This document shows, in pieces, positions 1 to 11,203 of a stretch of DNA of 64,000 nt. Numbering within the stretch: the stretch's first letter is position 1; the number at the start of each line of letters is the position of its first letter. The DNA is taken from the NCBI RefSeq assembly GCF_041146795.1, contig NC_135175.1, forward strand, positions 32,798,136 through 32,862,135, written 5' to 3'. Source of the DNA: Maylandia zebra. Its lineage: Eukaryota; Chordata; Actinopteri; Cichliformes; Cichlidae. Position numbers and translations under genes: made by a program. The notes beneath the pieces are model-generated. The model saw only the letters and a list, made by a program, of their open reading frames with translations, had not been told where the DNA came from and searched no databases.

Positions 1-566
1 CATCCACGGGATTCGTGGAGTGTGTTGATGGTGACAGATAGCGACGAGGTGATCATTCCACTGACAGATATGGAGCCAGCGAGGAAGAGAGGACGTTCTG
101 GCGTGTGGGAATATTTTGAGTTGATTTTGCTCAATTCATTTTATCTGCCGAAGTGAAAAACTTGAAATGTCCAAAATCATGTTTTCATAATGTAAATATC
201 ATTACAGCATATGACTTTAGGAACACTTCCATGTGAATTAAAGCTAATGAAGACTACAAAAATGTATTTGACACTATACGTACATTACATTGCTACACAG
301 TTTAGAAAATCATTTTGTTTATTGTTTTTAGGTGATAGTCTGCAGGACCCAGGAATACCTGCATATCTACCAGCTTGCAGTGTGGTTCCTGCACTCCACA
401 GCCTCTTCTGTTCCATGCAAGTGGATTTTCTCCAGGGCAGGAGAAACTATTTCTAAGAAAAGAAACAGACTCAGCCAGCGCACAGTAACACTAATCCTCT
501 TTTTAAATGTAAATAACAAAAGGGCTACCTTACATAGATCATGTTTTTACTTTGCAAGTTCTTGAT
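1..566 (+). other. Left edge: possible BED-finger fragment, otherwise unassigned
   Basis: Around 50-120 the plus strand reads an acidic stretch, then a basic run and the residues SGVWEYFEL. This resembles the start of a BED-type zinc finger (a conserved aromatic WxYF), as found in hAT transposases and ZBED proteins. The downstream Cys and His ligands are not visible and the frame closes soon after, so it is at most an exon edge or a relic. The remainder to 566 holds short open frames with no recognisable domain. Confidence 0.3.
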
Positions 567-1142
567 TAGGGGTGGGTTTTGATTATCGCTTTTCTGATTA
601 CAATCCATGCTAAATTGAATAAAGTGATATTGATTCATTAAAATCCCGTGTCGATTTGTAAATTAACGTTATTATGCCTGAAACGCCAGCATCTCAGGTT
701 AAACCTCACAACATGTCGTCAAACACCATGCAGCTAAAACAGTAACTGGGAGCAGGTTTACGGATTCTGCATACAAACGTGAACACAGAGCGCGGACCCG
801 ACGCGTCAGAATCAGATTTTGGTGTGTCGTTGGGTCTGCGCTGTGTTTGCCTCTTTTTTTCCCGCTGGCTTCTGCAGCTGCAGGTTTCATAACTCTCTGT
901 TTACATCTCTAATTAAGTCTCACATGTGTCAGCTTTCTTTTAATAGATACGAAATTATGGATATATACTGTTAAATGATCAGAATTGTAATATTTCTGAC
1001 TGAGGCAAAACTTTCCAGATTCCAATCAAATTGAATCGGATCCTGTATCGAATCAAAATGATTCTACAAATCAGTGACGATGCAGCCGTACTCAGCCCCC
1101 TAAGCATTTTCCCTTTCCAGTTCACAATCAATCCCACCCCTA
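567..1142. mobile_element. hAT-like MITE with TAGGGGTGGG terminal inverted repeats
   Basis: The element begins TAGGGGTGGGTTTTGATTAT and ends with the inverse TAGGGGTGGGATTGATTGTG, so the ten outermost bases match perfectly. It is 576 bp with no transposase. Related sequence occurs at 12,601-12,928 (inside an intron of zinc-finger gene 1) and at about 52,862-53,000. I see no 8-bp target duplication here, so the hAT assignment rests on end composition and size. Confidence 0.6.
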
Positions 1143-1340
1143 GGTCAAAAATATGTATAGGAATTGGCCTCATCTAATATTTTGTATGAACCTGTCCAGC
1201 TGTCCAGTGATTAAACGACAAGTAGATGGAGGCAGGACTTCACAGCAGGGGCATACTCCATAATGTGCTGTGCATTATCATATGTATATTATATATATTG
1301 CTCACTTATTGTATTTACCAACATCAAGGAGTTATGAGCA

Positions 1341-1680
1341 AAGAAAGGCCACACCATAGTGCATGTTTAAATAGGGAAAGTTTATTGATCAAAATGTATT
1401 ACGCAGATACGCATTACATTTTTTTCAGCCCCCCAATCGAGAAAACAAAACCAATTACATGTTCAAAGCAACGGAACGGTGGCCCAATATCAGAGAGAAC
1501 TCCACTCTTGAGTGAGCAGTGATAATTGAGCAGTCCGTTTTATTTTGCAGATTCAAGCTGCTCTTCAAAATTTTCACCACCAGATGTCACCGGAGAGGAC
1601 TGTGTTGAAAAGCTTCGAGTAATGAACCATTTTTCAATACAAGCTTCAGTGCTTCGGAAAGCTTCATTTGGCCATCACTA
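1341..1680. repeat. Dispersed repeat shared with the zinc-finger gene introns
   Basis: This block is homologous to intron sequence at about 8,463-8,705, 24,690-25,975 (interrupted) and 50,865-51,110, with a short piece at 57,507-57,560. The shared part contains GATTCAAGCTGCTCTTCA and GGACTGTGTTGAAAAGCTT. It ends near CATTTGGCCATCACTAG, which looks like an end of a fish MITE. No coding capacity is visible. The divergence from the intron copies suggests an independent insertion. Confidence 0.55.
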
Positions 1681-2217
1681 GCAAAAAGTAACAGAAATCC
1701 AAAATCCAAATAAACTTACATGACCAGGCAAACGGAACACACAGCATAAATGAGAGTAGATCACGACACAGACACAAAGAAACACGGGGCTTAAATACAC
1801 AAAGGGAGCAATCAGGGAATGGGTAACAGGAGGGAAACACAGCTGGGGCAAATCAGGCCTAACGAGCCAAGGGGAAGCAAAACCAGACACATTAACATCA
1901 GACATGGACTTTCAAAGTAAAACAGGAAACATAACACAGACTCACAGGCAGGCACTATAACAAAGGGAACAAAGACGTGGGACTAGGGTAGACACAGACA
2001 CTGACTGGATGTGGGGATACAGCAGACAGGGGAGACAGCAACTATGGAACACAGACAGAAAACCAGAACACTAAAACTCTAACCAAACCCCACCCAGAGA
2101 ACCTAAACTAAGAATGATCCTAAAACCCATAAAGCAAAGCTAGAAAATAATGAAATAACCTACATCAAAGAACCAAAAACACAAAACACTGGGTCAACGA
2201 CCCAGGGACCCTAACAA
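1681..2217 (-). mobile_element. Probable LTR-type repeat (minus strand)
   Basis: On the minus strand this segment begins TGTTAGGGTCCCTGGGTCGT and is compositionally uniform and non-coding, like a solo LTR in U3 orientation. I could not define a convincing far end or target-site duplication, so both the class and the left boundary are tentative. Confidence 0.4.
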
Positions 2218-2218
2218 T

Positions 2219-2640
2219 TTGCCATCATACGGTGATTGTCTAGCAGTATTTGGATTTTACAGACGGAGGGGCAGCAGCCGCAAGTCAGCGCTTTTTGAAT
2301 GGCTGAAATCCAAACTGTCCAAAAGAAAATTATCTGAAGAGGATGGCAGTAGCACACGGCAAAAAGAACATTTCCAAACAACCCATAAAAGAAATGCTCT
2401 GAAGAGAAATAGAAAAATAGAAATAGGATGGATGCATTATGATGAAGACACTGAGGTTTTCAAGCAGGTTAGAGCTAGATGAGGAGGAGGAACAAGAAAA
2501 ATAGACATTTGCAAGGATGCCAAGAAAAAGGACATATTACAGGTTGCAACAGGCCTGTTCTTTCCAGATGGAGAAAATCATTCAGGGGCCCTTAAGAGCT
2601 GGTTTTCACTTCATGACGAGGAAGTGGTTCGGTGTTAATG
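2219..2640 (+). pseudogene. Broken ORF with basic N-terminus and GGGT core; in-frame stop
   Basis: One plus-strand frame is open from about 2,219 to 2,636 apart from a single TGA at 2,480-2,482. Before the stop it reads a Lys/Arg-rich stretch and then GWMHYDEDTEVFKQVRAR; after it the same frame continues GGGTRKIDICKDAKKKDI and LFFPDGENHSG. The frame on both sides resembles a domain I associate with uncharacterised teleost proteins, but I cannot name it. The stop could be a CGA to TGA change. It runs into the end of a BEL/Pao fragment in the opposite orientation at about 2,606, so the 3' end is lost. Read as a pseudogene or gene fragment. Confidence 0.45.
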
Positions 2641-2992
2641 CTTGGAGGTCATTTGTGTCCTGTGATAGCTTTTCTGATGGTGCATTAATGCATGAGTCAG
2701 TATCTAAAAAGTAATCCCCTTCGAGGTGCACGGCTCTGCTTGTTATGCAAGTGAACGCTACTACATACCGTTTTACAATACTGCGCCCTCTTTTCACAAC
2801 AAGTGGACCAAAATAATCTAGACCAACGTTTCTGAAAGGTTGCAGATCTGGAACCACTCTTTCCTCTGGCAGGTCTGCCATCTGTTGTTGGCTGGGTTTT
2901 CCTCCATTCAGTTTACAGAATAAACATTTTGCACAGCTTAAACTCCATTTGTTATCCGAAACTTTCTTTCTAAAACAATATCTGGGAAACAT
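2606..2992 (-). mobile_element. BEL/Pao retrotransposon integrase fragment
   Basis: The minus-strand frame (128 aa) carries a CAKC-type zinc-binding remnant, then MADLPEERVVPDLQPF, VGLDYFGPLVVKRG, FTCITSRAVHLE and DTDSCINA. These are hallmark strings of BEL/Pao integrases, with the first catalytic Asp in the LDYFGP motif. It then jumps to NDLQALTPNHFL, which normally lies much further downstream, so most of the integrase core, including its Glu region, is deleted. It has no LTRs or neighbouring gag/pol and is a dead fragment. Confidence 0.85.
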
Positions 2993-3156
2993 GCTCTTTG
3001 GCCAGTCTTCTCGAGAATCTCATTTGCCTTTGTTCTCTATTTTTCTCTCAGTTTAAATGAAAAAGTTTGAATCAGAAGTTTAATGTTAGCTGGCATTATT
3101 AACTCCTGCAAATACTGCAGTTCCTCCATAGCATTGCAACACTCCTGAATATATAG

Positions 3157-3615
3157 TCAAGTCCAGTCAAGTCAAATTTATTTATATAGCACATGGAAAA
3201 CAGCAACTGTTGACCAAGGTGATGGACATTTAAGATCATAAAAAGAGATAAAAGAGATAAAACATAAGAAGACATGAAAGAATCATAAAATTAGAAGATT
3301 TGAGTAAGAAGTAAGATAAAAGTAGTACAAACTCATCCTGATTTAAAAGCCAAGGAATATAAGTGGATTTTTTAGACGGGTTTTGAAAGTGTCCAATGTT
3401 GGAGAGGTCTTTGTGTGACAGTTTGTTCCACAATTTAAGAGCAGTCACAGCAAAGGCCCGGTCTCCTCTGTGTTTAACCTGGACCTCGGGACAGCTGAGA
3501 GCATCCACAGACCTCAGTGATCTTACAGGAGTGTACCAATTTAGAAGATCAGAAAGGTTGTTTTTTCCTGCCTTGTTTGGTATCATTGTTTGTAGCTCAA
3601 CCTCACGTGTCTGAA
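3157..3615 (-). mobile_element. LINE 3' end (reverse transcriptase C-terminus)
   Basis: The left end, CAAGTCAAATTTATTTATAT, is the reverse complement of a typical fish LINE 3' tail. The minus-strand frame 3,236-3,586 reads a reverse transcriptase C-terminal stretch including SLRSVDALSCPEVQVKHRGD and RAFAVTALKLWNKL. A related copy lies at 17,340-17,615. It is 5' truncated and lacks the catalytic core. Confidence 0.75.
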
Positions 3616-3742
3616 TTTATTTGTTTTTTCATTGACACACTGTATTAACACAAGATTCCTGAAATCATACAAAAGACTACCCTAGTAGTATTTTTTTACT
3701 GTAAAAACCACAGACATGTTAAATAAATTATTTTATAATTTG

Positions 3743-3990
3743 AAATGGTAAATGGACTGGTTCTTATATAGTGCTTTTCTACTCTTCTGAGCACTCAAAG
3801 CACTTTACACAACTTGTGCATTCACCCATTCACACCCATTCGCACAAGCACATTGTTCTAGTTGCTTTCTAAGTAACATTCACACACAAGGATATTTGGC
3901 ATGCAGACTGGGGAAAGCCAGGAATCGAACCACCAACCTTCCGATCAGTAGATGACCTGCTCTACCACCTGAACTACAGCCACTCACATG
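3743..3990 (-). mobile_element. tRNA-derived SINE, minus strand
   Basis: Read on the minus strand it starts with a tRNA-like head: an A-box-like GTAGTTCAGGTGGTAGAGCA and a B box GGTTCGATTCC. A unique body follows and it ends ATATAAGAACCAGTCCATTT, the LINE-like tail of many fish SINEs. The tRNA-like part would not fold as a full cloverleaf with an acceptor stem, so this is a SINE and not a tRNA gene. Confidence 0.75.
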
Positions 3991-6160
3991 CAAACCTACA
4001 GCCACCTACAGCCATGCAAATATAAATTGTGTATTTTGAAAACTTATCCACACATTGTGTAAATATATACAATTATTTATCAAAAAATGGAGCCAATACA
4101 CCAGGGTTTCTTTGTTTTTGCTTTTGTTTTGTTTTTTGGCCACAACTAAGGACCTTACACACCTGCAGCTGATCTGACTTGTCAGGGGAGTAACATAGGA
4201 GTGTAGCTTAGAGCTCCTCGACGCTGGATCGTTGAGTTACACTCCATAGTTAGTGTGTGTCTAAGTGTAGTGTCATGCTGGTCATGTATGCCCGCGGGAG
4301 TTAGTGTTTCCCTGTAGGAGGAGCGGGGACGAAAAAGGAAAGAACACACAGGGAGTTTGGGAAGACGAGAGCAGAGAGCACGAACATTTGGGTGAAGACA
4401 TGACATGGGAGTCTAGTGAGCTCACAGGGATTTGTGTTCTTGGTATTTGCTCCACTGTATATAAAATGCACTCATCAAAGAGTCCAGCATTTGGGTCCTT
4501 CTTCCCCACAGTTGGCCAGCGCTAACCATGAGAAATTATGGTAAATTGCCACATGGGAAGGACAATGTATCAAAAGGAGGGATTTCAGGTTTACTCTATA
4601 ACTATCTGGTGATTTTTCTACAGTTTTCTACAATTTTCAGTGATTTTTCTATGATTTGTGTGACTAACAGTTAATGTACAGGTATTAAACCCCTACAGGT
4701 GCTATTAGATAAGTTGTTGATAACCTACAAGTTCACTGAACAGAAAGTGGAATGCTGATTGATGATGATTGATATATTTTCAAAACGGTTAGAAGTTTTT
4801 CCTTCAAGTAAGGAAATACAGGTGCAGTATCCAGAGTATTGCTGGGAGAAATCATCCCAAGGGTGGAAGCTCCAGACTGAAACTGGGTGCTGATCAGAAA
4901 TCTTTAGAGAGCGGGAAGCAGGGACCAGTCCAGGCACAGCCGACAGCCCAGACAGCGGTCAAGGGCCCGAGTCATGTCATTTGGGGTCCTGCTGCTCATC
5001 ACAAGAAGATTCCAGAGCACACAGAAAAAACCGCAAAGGTTAAGAAAGATCCCTGCGTTAAGACGCTGAGGAAGACAACAAGGGTGTACGACGTGCTCTG
5101 CCCTTTCAACCCACAGCTGTGTTAGAACGAGAGAGTGAGGGGTGAAAAAGCGCCCTCCTCCAACAAGAGTGTGCCAATCACCAACTTAGTGACGTGCAGG
5201 TTGAGGCTCTGTGTCACTGATGAGGGATCAGCGATGGAACGCAGACAACACCTGATAAAACCGCCAGGCAGTTTTGCCTGAAAAGTTCAGTGTGTGTTCA
5301 ATAAGGTGGTTATTGGTGTGACTTTTTAATTGTGTCACAAAATATTTAAATTTACATGACTCTCCAATTATCAAAAACACAGGAAAGGTGTATATGAATT
5401 GCTTGGTTTCAAACTTTTCTCTAGTTCCGATGTGATTAAAAATAATATGCAAATTTCACAGCCATTTGACTAACAATGACTTGTGCACGCTCTGCATGGC
5501 AGGTAGACTGCTTTGTGGGCTGTGCATTAGATCCAAATTCACAATACTTTCATTTTAATTTTCACTTAATGTCATTCATAATATATTTTAAAGATGTCTA
5601 CAATATTTGTAATATAGATGTAAAATGATTCCATGAAAAGTACAATACCTTACAGTGTATACAGTGTATATAAGTATGACTAGGTCATTGAATCAGTGTC
5701 TGTTGTGAGTCTCAAGTTGCCTGCAATGGTATTTAAGGTCCAGCAGGTGTCAGCATGGAGCAAAACAGCAAAACTGTGTCGACACAGCATGGATACAGTT
5801 TGTGCTAAAACGCTTCATGAGGCCTCATCTACCCATCATTAAAAAAATATTTTCTTATATCCAGGATCTTTTTGCTGCCATCCTCCTCTCCTCCTCACAG
5901 CGCAGGCTTGCCGCTGCTAAAACTAAACAGACCTCCCTGAAAGGCTCAGCCAATCACATTGGCCATATTTGTCACATGACGTAGGACTCCAGTAAAGAAC
6001 GTAATTTAACTCTTTCTGCACCGCTGGGTGAGTGAAACGAGACGCTGACAGATCGTTTTTTGTTTGTTTTTTTAAATTTCTATCGGTTTTGTTTTTCTTT
6101 ACTCGAAGAGATCAAATTATTGGTGGGGACATGTCCCTTCCGTTCATGCCAAATCTACGC
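3991..6160. other. Unassigned intergenic sequence
   Basis: I find no supportable gene here. A TATA-like TGTATATAAAATGC at about 4,457 lies in a 4.2-4.5 kb block that could be an LTR remnant, but no paired ends were found. The region around 5,700-5,830 resembles a fish MITE. The short open frames have no recognisable domains. Confidence 0.5.
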
Positions 6161-6249
6161 CCTTGATCCAAAGTGAGTAAAATAGTGAATTTGGATGATA
6201 AAACAAACTAAACCACCGTTTGGATCGATATCTGCATCGATCTGCCCAC

Positions 6250-6380
6250 CCTTGTCTCCTGGATCGTAGCTGAGATCAGCGTGAACCACGTGGGTCTCTG
6301 CTCCCTGATCTGTTTCCTGTGTTTGGAAAGAATTGCAGCTTCATCGCGGAGTTTCTCTCGGTTTGTGGGCTCATCTAAAG
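6250..6380 (+). other. Gene 1 exon 1 (5' untranslated)
   Basis: The sequence leading to TCATCTAAAG|GTAAGCACC is nearly identical in the three paralogues (also ending at 22,939 and 48,450), with a strong splice donor. It contains no ATG in the frame that continues into exon 2. The 5' boundary is approximate. Confidence 0.55.
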
Positions 6381-6749
6381 GTAAGCACCGAGCTAACTTT
6401 ACTATGAGTTCAGTTCATGTTGAGTTTAGCTCCTGAATGAGGTCTTCTGCTGCTCTCCTCGGTGTCTGTTCACAGTTCATTGTGAACACGTTGAGAGAAG
6501 AGTGAGAGAGTGTTTGGAGAAAAACACCAACTAATCATTAGCTCAGCATGCTACTGGTGTCAACCCAGCCTCCAGTTTGGGAATTAAAGTCAAGTCAGCC
6601 TCCACCATGCTTTGTGTTTCTTTGTATTCTAAGTATTACGGCAGGATGCGCGGACACCTGATTTCAAAATAGAGACCAGCTTCGACTGAATTAACAGATA
6701 TGTCAAGAACATAAAAAATATTATTTAGTCTTTAGTCAGCTGCTGTGGA

Positions 6750-7100
6750 TGAACAGGATGGACTCAGGATGTGTCATATACGATCATGGGGCCTCACAAC
6801 GAGAAACAGGAAACAGATGGAGGTGAGAGAGTGCTGAAACCGTTAGTGAGGAACAAACACCAATACTATAAAAGGAGTTGCAGACAACTGTAACTCACTG
6901 GCGCATGTTATGTTATCTGCTTAGGCATGAAGGGGCGTGAACCCTGACATGTAAAACTGTGTATCGAAGTGCTTCCTCTTTGAGATCTACTGGACTACGC
7001 TGAGGGTGGTGTCGTGTACATCTCCCACATATGTGCTTAATAAATAATTGTTGTTGACTGGACAAGATCTGAGTAATGTTTTTTTGTTCTCAGCCCAACA
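6750..7100 (+). repeat. LTR-like block present in genes 1 and 3 but not gene 2
   Basis: This block in intron 1 has a near-identical copy at 49,153-49,500. Gene 2 breaks homology at its edge (after GGATGAACAG). It contains TATAAAAGG (6,867) and AATAAATAATTG near 7,040, an arrangement like a U3-R LTR. Neither clear TG/CA ends nor a target duplication could be fixed. Confidence 0.4.
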
Positions 7101-7715
7101 TCAAAGAATCAGGACAGTACCGTTCAGAGAGTTGGGGAATGGCTGCACAGAATCAAACTTTTAGGAGTGGTGGAGGTGGTGGGACTGGGGGGCTGAAGCA
7201 GTTGAAAGTGTGGGGTGGGGGAGTGACAGGTCTGTCCCTGTTTGTGGAAACCACAGGAGGAGCTGTTCAGGCTGTTGCTGGGTGTGAATTGTTGATGGAG
7301 TCTTTAAACTTGTAGTTGCTGTTTTCCAGACTGAAGCAGAGTCGTTAGCTGAAAACTGGTTTTAGAGGTTCATTCAGGACACCTTCTCAGGCTCTTACAG
7401 CCTTACCTGTATCATAACAAAGTGTATAAACCCCAATCCACCTTTAACATGGTCCTTCTCCCAAACCTTCAAATAGGACTTTCTGGCCCTGTCATAGTAA
7501 AGGGCTGCTTAGAATATTAGAGCCAATGTCACAAAGTTCCTCCTGAAGTATAAGTGAGTGAGAGAGTTTCCTCACTTTGCAGCACAACACGTCTCACAAG
7601 ATTTCTACAAGCAATCAGAGTGAAATTTGTACTTTGTGTTGTCAGATGAACATATGAGACACTTTGACTCTTCAGTGCAGTGTGGAGCCTAACAAAGATC
7701 TGTTTTGTGTCCCAG

Positions 7716-7821
7716 CTGATCAGCAGGAGGAGAAGAGTCTGACGGAGCAGCAGAGGAACATTTTCAGCCATCTGGACTCAGCTGAGTCACTACAGAGGAA
7801 ACAATGAGCTCAACACAGGAG
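7716..7821 (+). CDS. Gene 1 exon 2: start codon and MSSTQE
   Basis: The acceptor TTTTGTGTCCCAG precedes a 106-bp exon ending at donor GAG|GTGAGG. The ATG at 7,804-7,806 starts MSSTQE and ends exactly on a codon boundary, so it joins in phase 0 to the A exon (DQHGARSQ...). An in-frame TGA lies 21 bp upstream of the ATG, supporting this start. The exon is the same length in genes 2 and 3. The rest of the exon is 5' UTR in this frame, although another frame is open (see findings). Such a short first coding exon is inferred from splice signals and phase; no transcript evidence is available here. Confidence 0.7.
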
Positions 7822-7990
7822 GTGAGGAAAATATCACAGTTTCACCAAATACTCAGTCACGTCTAAAACTCTCATCCTCCCAAACTGTTATGTCACTGTG
7901 TTGTATATTATGTTGTTTTTTAGAGACCACAGCACATGTTAAAATCAAGAAGGTTTATTCATCAACATTATTAATAATCAAATGGACATT

Positions 7991-8447
7991 TGTCAGAGTT
8001 TTACCCCTGATACTGCTGGATAAACAGAAACTCACTCAGGAACGAGGTCACACAGAGCTCAAGTTTTCACTCGCGAGGGGGAAGCAGTTGTCTCCAACCC
8101 ACTTCAACTTGCTTTCCCCCTGCAGGCTGTTTTTATTGGTTACACACATGAAGCATAAAGCTTGTTGCTGTATTACCTATGAGAAACTACTATAACTGGT
8201 TATAAAGTGATTGTGCTGTGCAAGTGTGATTATACATTGTGTGTGGTTATATGATGAGAGTGCAGCTGTCCCAGATTGTTGTTGGTAGAATCTGTTCTTC
8301 TCAAGGCTGCTTGTTCCCCTTATCAATGTCATGCATGTAGTCATATGCGTAGGTTACCTAGATAGCAAACAGAAGCATTCTAGCTTTCTAAATGGCATTG
8401 TGTAGCTTTTTAAATGGCAACCTACAACACATACATTAAACCTAACA
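7991..8447 (-). mobile_element. Solo LTR in intron 2 of gene 1
   Basis: A 457-bp segment begins TGTCAG and ends CCTAACA on the plus strand. On the minus strand it reads TGTTAGG...CTGACA with an AATAAAA signal, consistent with a minus-strand LTR. An equal-length copy sits at the matching place in gene 3 (50,389-50,845); gene 2 lacks it. The flanks show no clean target duplication. Confidence 0.6.
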
Positions 8448-9025
8448 GTTTTTTCATGACCCCAAAAAATACACGTTCAAAGCACCACAACAGCAGCCCG
8501 ATATCAGACAGAAGCTGTCAGCTGAGCTCTGTAGAGTGGGCAATTATAATGAAGCTCTATATTATAATTTGTAGATTCAAGCTGCTCTTCACATTTTTGG
8601 CCAGCAGATGTCACCAAAGAGGACTGTGTTGAAAAGCTTTGAGTAATGAACCTTTTTCAATACAAGCTTCAGTGTTTCAGAAAGCTTCATTTGGCCATCA
8701 CTGATATAAATAATATTATAGAAATGATCAGAGGAGGCAAAAGTACATTTACTCTATACTTAAGTGGAAGTACAGATATTAGTGTTATAAATACTTCAGT
8801 AAAAGTATTCATTCACCTTCTTTATTTAAGTACCAGTGAAAAAGTACAGGCTCTGAAATGTAATCAGAGTAAACAAGTAAAAGTAGCTCCTTGAAGAACA
8901 TTTTAACCACATGTTTTTATCCAAAGTTAACTGAACCTTGTGCTTTGTTAATGTAATAATAAAATAAGATTAGTAAATGAAGTAAAAACTATTTATTTCT
9001 AATAAAGGTTCTCTGTTTGAATCAG

Positions 9026-9191
9026 GTGTGAATGTGCGAGTGAATGGTTGTCTGTCCCTGTGTGTTGGCCCTGCGACAGACTGGCGACCTGTCCAGGGTG
9101 TACCCCGCCTCTCGCCCTATGACAGCTGGGATAGGCTCCAGCGCCCCCCGCGACCCTGAAAAGGATAAGCGGAAGCGAATGGATGGATGGA
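9026..9191 (+). mobile_element. Retroposon tail with GGAT repeats, 12-bp target duplication
   Basis: This 166-bp insert ends in GGATGGATGGATG-type repeats and contains GCGACAGACTGGCGACC, a 3' region widespread in fish RTE-type LINEs and their SINEs. TGTTTGAATCAG flanks it on both sides (9,014-9,025 and 9,192-9,203). Gene 3 has the same insertion (51,422-51,587), while gene 2 has the single, empty target site. Confidence 0.8.
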
Positions 9192-9951
9192 TGTTTGAAT
9201 CAGTTAATTAGAAAATGAAGGAAAATAAAACATATGTGTATTTTCTGTTACCTACACTGTAGAGGGTGACTTTGCCTCTAAACAGGAACATGAGCAGGGA
9301 AGAGGTTAAAGTGGGATTGAGCAGGTGGGAACCCTAAAATCAGCTGTAGTGGCTCAGCGTGGGGAAAAGAATCACAGCTCACAATAATTTCTGTTGAGAG
9401 CTCCAGTAGATTTTCTTAAATTACAGGCTGTGATCAGCTGACCTGCTGCTCTCTGTGGATGTACACAACTGAATTCAACCAGATGTCAGCAGATGTTTCA
9501 TGAGCTGTCCTGGCTGATTTCCATCCTCTACACTGACAGTACACTGTCTTTATATTAGACACTATACTGTTGGTATGAAGGTGGAACTCAGTGAATGAAT
9601 GTCAGCATCATGAGCTTCAGTTTAAATGAATCTCTGCTACACTTGATGTAATCTAACTGTGACATGAGCACCACAGTCACTGTGCACCAGTCACACACTG
9701 TCCTTTACTTTAAATCCATCACAGTTCAGCAAACGAACCTGTTTATCCTGCACTAACCTGCAGAGGATCTTCATGCAGTCTTTAAATAACACAGTTAATC
9801 TGCCTCAGATTGTTTTGCAGCATCTTTCACAACCTGAAAAAACACAATGTCACATGTACAGACCCAATATCTGATTTCAACACATGAGGACTTACATGTA
9901 AGCTTTAATGTCCAGTTGATCAAATCCGACTGAGCAGTCCTTCCCTTTGAG

Positions 9952-11203
9952 GAATTATGGATTTGATCAACTGGTCTGTGAATGCAATTGACACCCCTTC
10001 TCAACAAGAAGTCTGGGCTCGGGTGAGCCTGAGTGCTTAAGATATCTACCTATTCGGAACCATGATAACAGGGTTCTTGCTGATCGGAGCTGGCTTGGCC
10101 CTGGCTTATCGCAGAATTAAGGAAGTGGAACTGACTGTTCAAACCCCCACAAGGCTGCCCGCTGGGATTGAAATGATGGGACGAGGCGTGAGTTTCTCAA
10201 AATGGGCTCATTGAGTGCAGCACGGAGAAGATCTTGGAGAACGCATGGCTGCCGTGAATACTCAGAACAAGACCTCTGAGTGAAAAACTGGATTACATCT
10301 GGAGGGGCTAGCTCCAATAACACCTTTGAGCGCAAATTGGATCAAATCTTGGGAAGTGCACTGCGGTCGTGAGTTCTCAGAACCTGCTCTTTGACCACAA
10401 GAATGACAACATCACGGAGCGTAAGTTTGGATAACATCATGGAGAAGCTCACGGCTCTCCAACGGGAGATTGAGAGACCAGCGTTGGAACAGCTTTGAAA
10501 TACATATGAGTTGTTCGCACTAAAGTAAAAACCATCATCACTTCATGCGGCTACCCCTTCGGCGCCAGCTGCGGCCTCAAGGCTGGAGCCGAACAAAACA
10601 CCCTGATAACGACTGTGTTTAGTCTGTTCCTTCCCATTCCATGCAAGGCCACCTGGGTTAGCTGGAAGACTGTTTACTTAGCCTGATAGGGCGGAGGACA
10701 CTGTCTCAGCTGAACACACACATACACTTACACTGATAAGCACACACTCATCCCCCTCCCTTTCCAAACGCCTTCGATGCTTGTTTCCTGTTTCCTGCTT
10801 CCTGCGGGGGAACACGGCGGGTCTGTGTGCTGGAATGGTAGCGCTGTGCAGGGCGGCTGCTGTGTTCGCTTCGGATTACTCCTCACTCCTCACCCAATCC
10901 TGTGGCTTGTCATGTCTTTCACAAAGTTGTGCTGTGGACATTTATGTGCTTTTTGTACAGAGAAGTTTTTTGTTTCCTGTTCTCATGCTGTCCTACCATG
11001 GAAGCACAGCACGAGTAGAGGTCTCTTTTTTTCCTCTTGTACTTTCCCATTGTAGTGTACATTTAAGTGTTTTTCTGTAACGCTACCGATCTCCAACTTG
11101 TAACCCCATGTAATGTCTGTGTTGTGTGTGTAAGGTCGGGGGGGGTCCCATTTCACTGCAAGGCAACCTGCATGTGGTGAATAAAGCTTTGATTGATTGA
11201 TTA
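9952..11203 (+). mobile_element. Retroposon with TGAT-repeat tail and small-protein ORF relic
   Basis: This segment is absent from the equivalent place in gene 2 and its second copy, where CCTTCCCTTT runs straight into AAATCTAACC. It ends AATAAAGCTTTGATTGATTGAT, a non-LTR-type 3' tail with simple repeats. Near the start, an ATG at 9,957 opens 27 codons (MDLINWSVNA...) to a TAA at 10,038. The same frame then continues with a hydrophobic stretch, LFGTMITGFLLIGAGLALAY, followed by basic residues and about 30 more codons. This looks like a decayed element-encoded small membrane-type protein. No reverse transcriptase is visible. Confidence 0.6.

Noticed and set aside
3930..3990. tRNA gene on the minus strand
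   Set aside because: Same reasoning: a tRNA-like SINE head linked to a SINE body.
7076..7315. Gly-rich ORF repeated at 49,444
   Set aside because: It lies within a duplicated intron, contains low-complexity GGT codons and lacks any domain; conservation is explained by recent duplication.
8646..8894. 82-aa ORF present three times (also 25,909 and 51,042)
   Set aside because: It is part of the intron shared by the zinc-finger paralogues and partly a dispersed repeat; no domain, and copies are recent duplicates.
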